A program made the translations under genes and the position numbers. The notes under the pieces are model-generated. The model searched no databases, was not told the DNA's origin, and worked only from the letters and a program-made list of their open reading frames with translations. A stretch of 64,000 bases of DNA from Sambucus nigra. Lineage: Eukaryota > Streptophyta > Magnoliopsida > Dipsacales > Adoxaceae. Of the stretch, positions 60,961 through 64,000 are shown piece by piece (the stretch's first letter is position 1; each line of letters opens with the position of its first letter). The stretch spans positions 71,253,244 to 71,317,243 of the forward strand of contig OX422215.1 in NCBI GenBank assembly GCA_949130495.1. Direction: 5' to 3'.

Positions 60961-63400
60961 AGAGGAGAGTAATTTATTTTAATTTTAAATGGGGGATGGT
61001 GGAGATTTTGTTATGTTTGAAGGCAAACATATCACGTGTCCACGCGTCACGGCCATCTTGGTCTTTTTTGGGTGCTTCTCACCGGATAAGGCCAATAGCT
61101 GTGGTGACTCTTTAAGTGTGAGCCTTTAGGCATCTTCACACCTAAAAAGTGATCTTAAATTATTATTAAAGGGATAAAATTGGATTTAGAGGTGGAAATA
61201 AAGTTTTTATTTTATAATATTATCAATATTTAAAAAAATTACATTTTAATACCACGCAATGCACGGGGGTTTTGTAGTTCTCGTTATAAAAATTGGGATA
61301 ACCAATAATTCTGAATATATGTATGCGTTACATATGTATCCGAAGTTGAATAAAACTTGTTTTTTTCTACTTTAGCCATAATTTTTTTGTCCATCCAACT
61401 TTCGTCGTCATTGTCTTTTAGGGACAATTTCTTTATTTGTTGTGGCATGAAACCTAAATGAAATTAATTGCGAAGTTGAACGATATTAACATGTGGAACA
61501 ACCGTTGAGAAAGTTATTGTTTTATTAAAAAAATATTTTTTTGTATCTACGATTGAAGGGTTCCCTATAATTACTCTATTTATTTTCTCTATTTTCTTTA
61601 TCTCATTTGTCTCACGTATGGCATCATGGAGCAAGACCACTTATGTAGTAAACAATATAATTTATTTATTTTTTAGGGGGGGGGGGGGGGGGGGGGGAGG
61701 GGGAGTACACACATAGATAATAAGATACAATGATTAGGAATATGAAAATAACACTCATGAACGATTTTGTACATTAATAAATACACAAATCATATGTTTG
61801 TAATTAAATAAATAATTTAGGAAAAAACTTATTATCATCTACGTCATTAAATTTAATTGTGATTATTATGAAATTATTTTAATGATATTATTTAATACCT
61901 ATAAAATGCACACTTTTCAATTCAAACAATTATTATCAATATGAACCCAACAACAAAAATTTATGATTTTAAACAAAACTCAAATTTCTTCATTGGGCCA
62001 TTAAAAATTTCGTAAGTGTCCATTATCATAAACCCACTTTGTCAGTTTCATTGTCACATTCATCTCCAACCACAAAACCCATGTATACCTCTCCTCTCTG
62101 AGTTCTTTGTGGGAGGACCTAACACCCCCACCAAATGGCTATACTATTTAATTATTTCTTTTGCTTCTAATAATTATGTAATAGTTCCAATAACTTTGTA
62201 AAATATCTAAACCGCATACAAGCATGATAGTACTATACTTTTTTCTAATACTATGGCTTAATTGATTTTCTTCAACAAATTGTCATTTGGAGTCCTCTAT
62301 AACAATTTCACTCTTGTCACCATTTTTAGTAATCATTCCCTCCCAAGGCAGAAAGCTCAATATCATCTTGATGTTTAATGTAACTCAAGGAAAAATTGGT
62401 GTAGAACAACAGGTGCTAGGTATTAGAGCTTGAATAATGTTCTTCCGAGTATAGATTTTTCCCTTTATTATCCCTTTTTTACAGTCAGAAACTTCAACAA
62501 ATTATTTTGCAACAATACATACTATAATTTTTATATATAGCAAAGAAAGAAAAATATATAAAAACTTATGGGTGAGACAATTTGCACATAAAAATAAGAA
62601 GATTAGACAACCATTTTAACAAACATTGGGTAAGCACAAAAACTATAAATATACAAACACGTCGGTAACATAACCATAAATTTCTTACAAATAGAAAAAA
62701 ACCTCGTGGGGATGGTAAAACCAAATAAGTAAAACTAACAAACAAAAAAGCAACGCAAAGTTCTGCAGCTTACCAAGGGTTCAAAGTGTTATCGAGAAAC
62801 CTTCACTATAGCAAAGGAATATTATAGGAGTTGTTGTAGCTCTTATTTTCCTTGAAGAGAGAAGGGGGGGTGCTTACAGTTTCAATGATCCTTCTCTTCT
62901 TCGTGGGAGGAGTTTTCATGAATATTCATGGTGAGTGCTTTCGAATTGTACAGTAATGGTGAAAATATCAAAGGTGTTTAGAAAAATGAAGAAAATAAGA
63001 TAGCCTTTTTTAAAGTACAAATGAAAAAGACTTATTATTAGAGGAATATATAGATGCATCCATATGAAACACACATGGAAAGGGAGGAGCTATTAGTGTA
63101 TAAATTTTTGGTAAGGAAAAAGTCATGGAATATGAAAAGCAGACCAATTAAGAGATATGGAATAGTTAGCAGTTTGTAGAAAAAATATTTAATGAAATGA
63201 AATAAAATATGCAAATAGGAAAAGGGAGATATGCGTCTCCATTTACAAATAAATTAAATGAATTAACCACCAACATTCTAATTAATTACCCGCAGATTTA
63301 ATTAAATATTGATTTATGATTTATCAAATTCTATTACAATTCAGGCCCTACACGGGCTGAAATATTATTATGCGCAATTTATTATATTGCGTATACTCTG
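60961..63400. other. Intergenic DNA, no gene recognised, with a G22 homopolymer
   Basis: A CACGTG-type core (ATCACGTGT near 61033) lies ~65 bp above the kinase leader and may be a promoter G-box. A run of 22 G is at 61676-61697. The rest is AT-rich with no protein-like ORF or clear repeat. Confidence 0.5.
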
Positions 63401-64000
63401 CATTGGATGAATTACACTAGACAATACTCTAGTGATGATTTAATTAATTATTTGATATGCCACCACATATATTGTGACAAGTGGCACCATAAATATTGAA
63501 CACTTGGTTTCATAGAGAACATGACATGTGTCAATCCCACTTCAGACACTTTTGCTATAAAAAGAGGGCTTCCCCTCATTTAGTTGGATCATGGTCTTGG
63601 GGGCAAAGGAAGGAGATGAAATATAACTCTCATCCCCCACGCACCTTTGGAGCTCCGTTACGGGTTTGATAGTGACGAGTGGATTTTTATAGTTTCATTA
63701 TACTGTATATAGGCGTTTGAGTGGCGGTTCACCGGATTTGGCACCCCCCACGCATCAAAACTACAAAGCCTGGACGTTCGAGAGGCGGCTCGCCGGATTT
63801 GGTACCCCCCACGCACCAAAACTACCAAGACTGGGCTTTCAAGAGGCGGCTCGTCGGATTAAGCACCCCTCACGCACCAAAACCACCAAAACCGAGTGCT
63901 CTACGATGTATCGTACGGACCCACGAACTACGCAAACTTTAATTTTGCAAAGACGGATACATAGGCACAGCCACGTTGCTCAAGTCTAAAACACGATCGA
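63401..64000 (+). mobile_element. Probable LTR of another retrotransposon, cut by the window end
   Basis: A TATA box (TATAAAAA, 63556-63563) is followed by a G-rich leader-like segment, three 61-bp tandem repeats, and a phrase GACGGATACATAGGCA near 63950, similar to downstream LTR/leader phrases I associate with plant Ogre/Tat-type LTRs. No terminus or coding sequence is in view. Confidence 0.4.
63719..63901. repeat. Three tandem copies of a 61-bp unit
   Basis: Units start at 63719, 63780 and 63841 with GAGTGGCGG, GAGAGGCGG or AAGAGGCGG. Each contains CGGATT and CACGCAYCAAAAC. The ORFs here (63717-63989 and 63721-63942) read through the repeats and are not genes. Confidence 0.9.

Noticed and set aside
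63717..63989. Two ORFs reading through the 61-bp repeats
   Set aside because: The 61-bp period is not a multiple of three, so frames shift at each unit; no known protein is visible.

Overview
This is nuclear DNA from a flowering plant, almost certainly a eudicot. The base composition is AT-rich, one host gene has introns with plant-type splice sites, and most of the rest is nested plant transposable elements plus an endogenous pararetrovirus. I see no bacterial genes, operons or CRISPR arrays. Only one host gene can be defended, a CDKG2-type cyclin-dependent kinase at 57125-60568 on the minus strand. Its six coding exons join without frame breaks into 747 residues.

Layout. From 1 to about 13.9 kb lies a decayed Ty3/gypsy element of the Tat lineage, plus strand, with its 5' LTR outside the window. 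Gag, protease, RT, RNase H and integrase are readable but broken. They are followed by five to six copies of a ~175-bp tandem repeat, then a spliced antisense gene (12320 down to 6972) of the 'putative gypsy type transposon' family, then a 3' LTR. A non-autonomous hAT element (8949-11663) with an 8-bp target duplication splits the antisense gene. From about 14.75 to 23.67 kb lies a 5'-truncated CACTA (En/Spm) element: TNP2 C-terminal domains, a Transposase_24-type second gene, a nine-copy ~160-bp tandem array and a 3' end in TAGTG. An LTR-like insertion of ~2.9 kb interrupts it and itself carries a hAT MITE with a perfect 8-bp duplication.

From about 23.9 to 41.9 kb lie two Tekay/Del-like (chromovirus) elements. 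Element A is a 5'-truncated LTR, a primer binding site, a ~480-bp internal remnant and the start of a 3' LTR. Element B has both LTRs (26212-28654 and 39619-41932), a tRNA-iMet primer site and a degenerate gag, but its pol is gone. In its place are a Helitron 3' end, microsatellites, a foldback MITE and an ~8.4-kb endogenous pararetrovirus (about 30.7-39.2 kb). The viral copy is circularly permuted: coiled-coil ORFs, movement protein, coat protein with a zinc knuckle, protease and RT come first, then a TATA-bearing intergenic region, then two overlapping small ORFs. It is inactivated by stops and frameshifts, and no RNase H is recognisable. Element B sits inside a MITE-like repeat whose relative survives at 44073-44451.

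From 42 to 57 kb is AT-rich intergenic DNA with several foldback or hAT MITEs, a possible minus-strand gag relic, RTE-type LINE remnants and one 41-bp LINE insertion with a 17-bp target duplication. After the kinase gene, 61-63.5 kb is featureless, and the window ends in a probable LTR with a TATA box and three copies of a 61-bp repeat.

Only the kinase gene looks functional. The most interesting structures are the antisense spliced gene of the Tat element and the permuted pararetrovirus with its two unassigned ORFs and oddly placed primer-binding-site-like sequence. All family calls come from reading motifs by eye; no database search was run.
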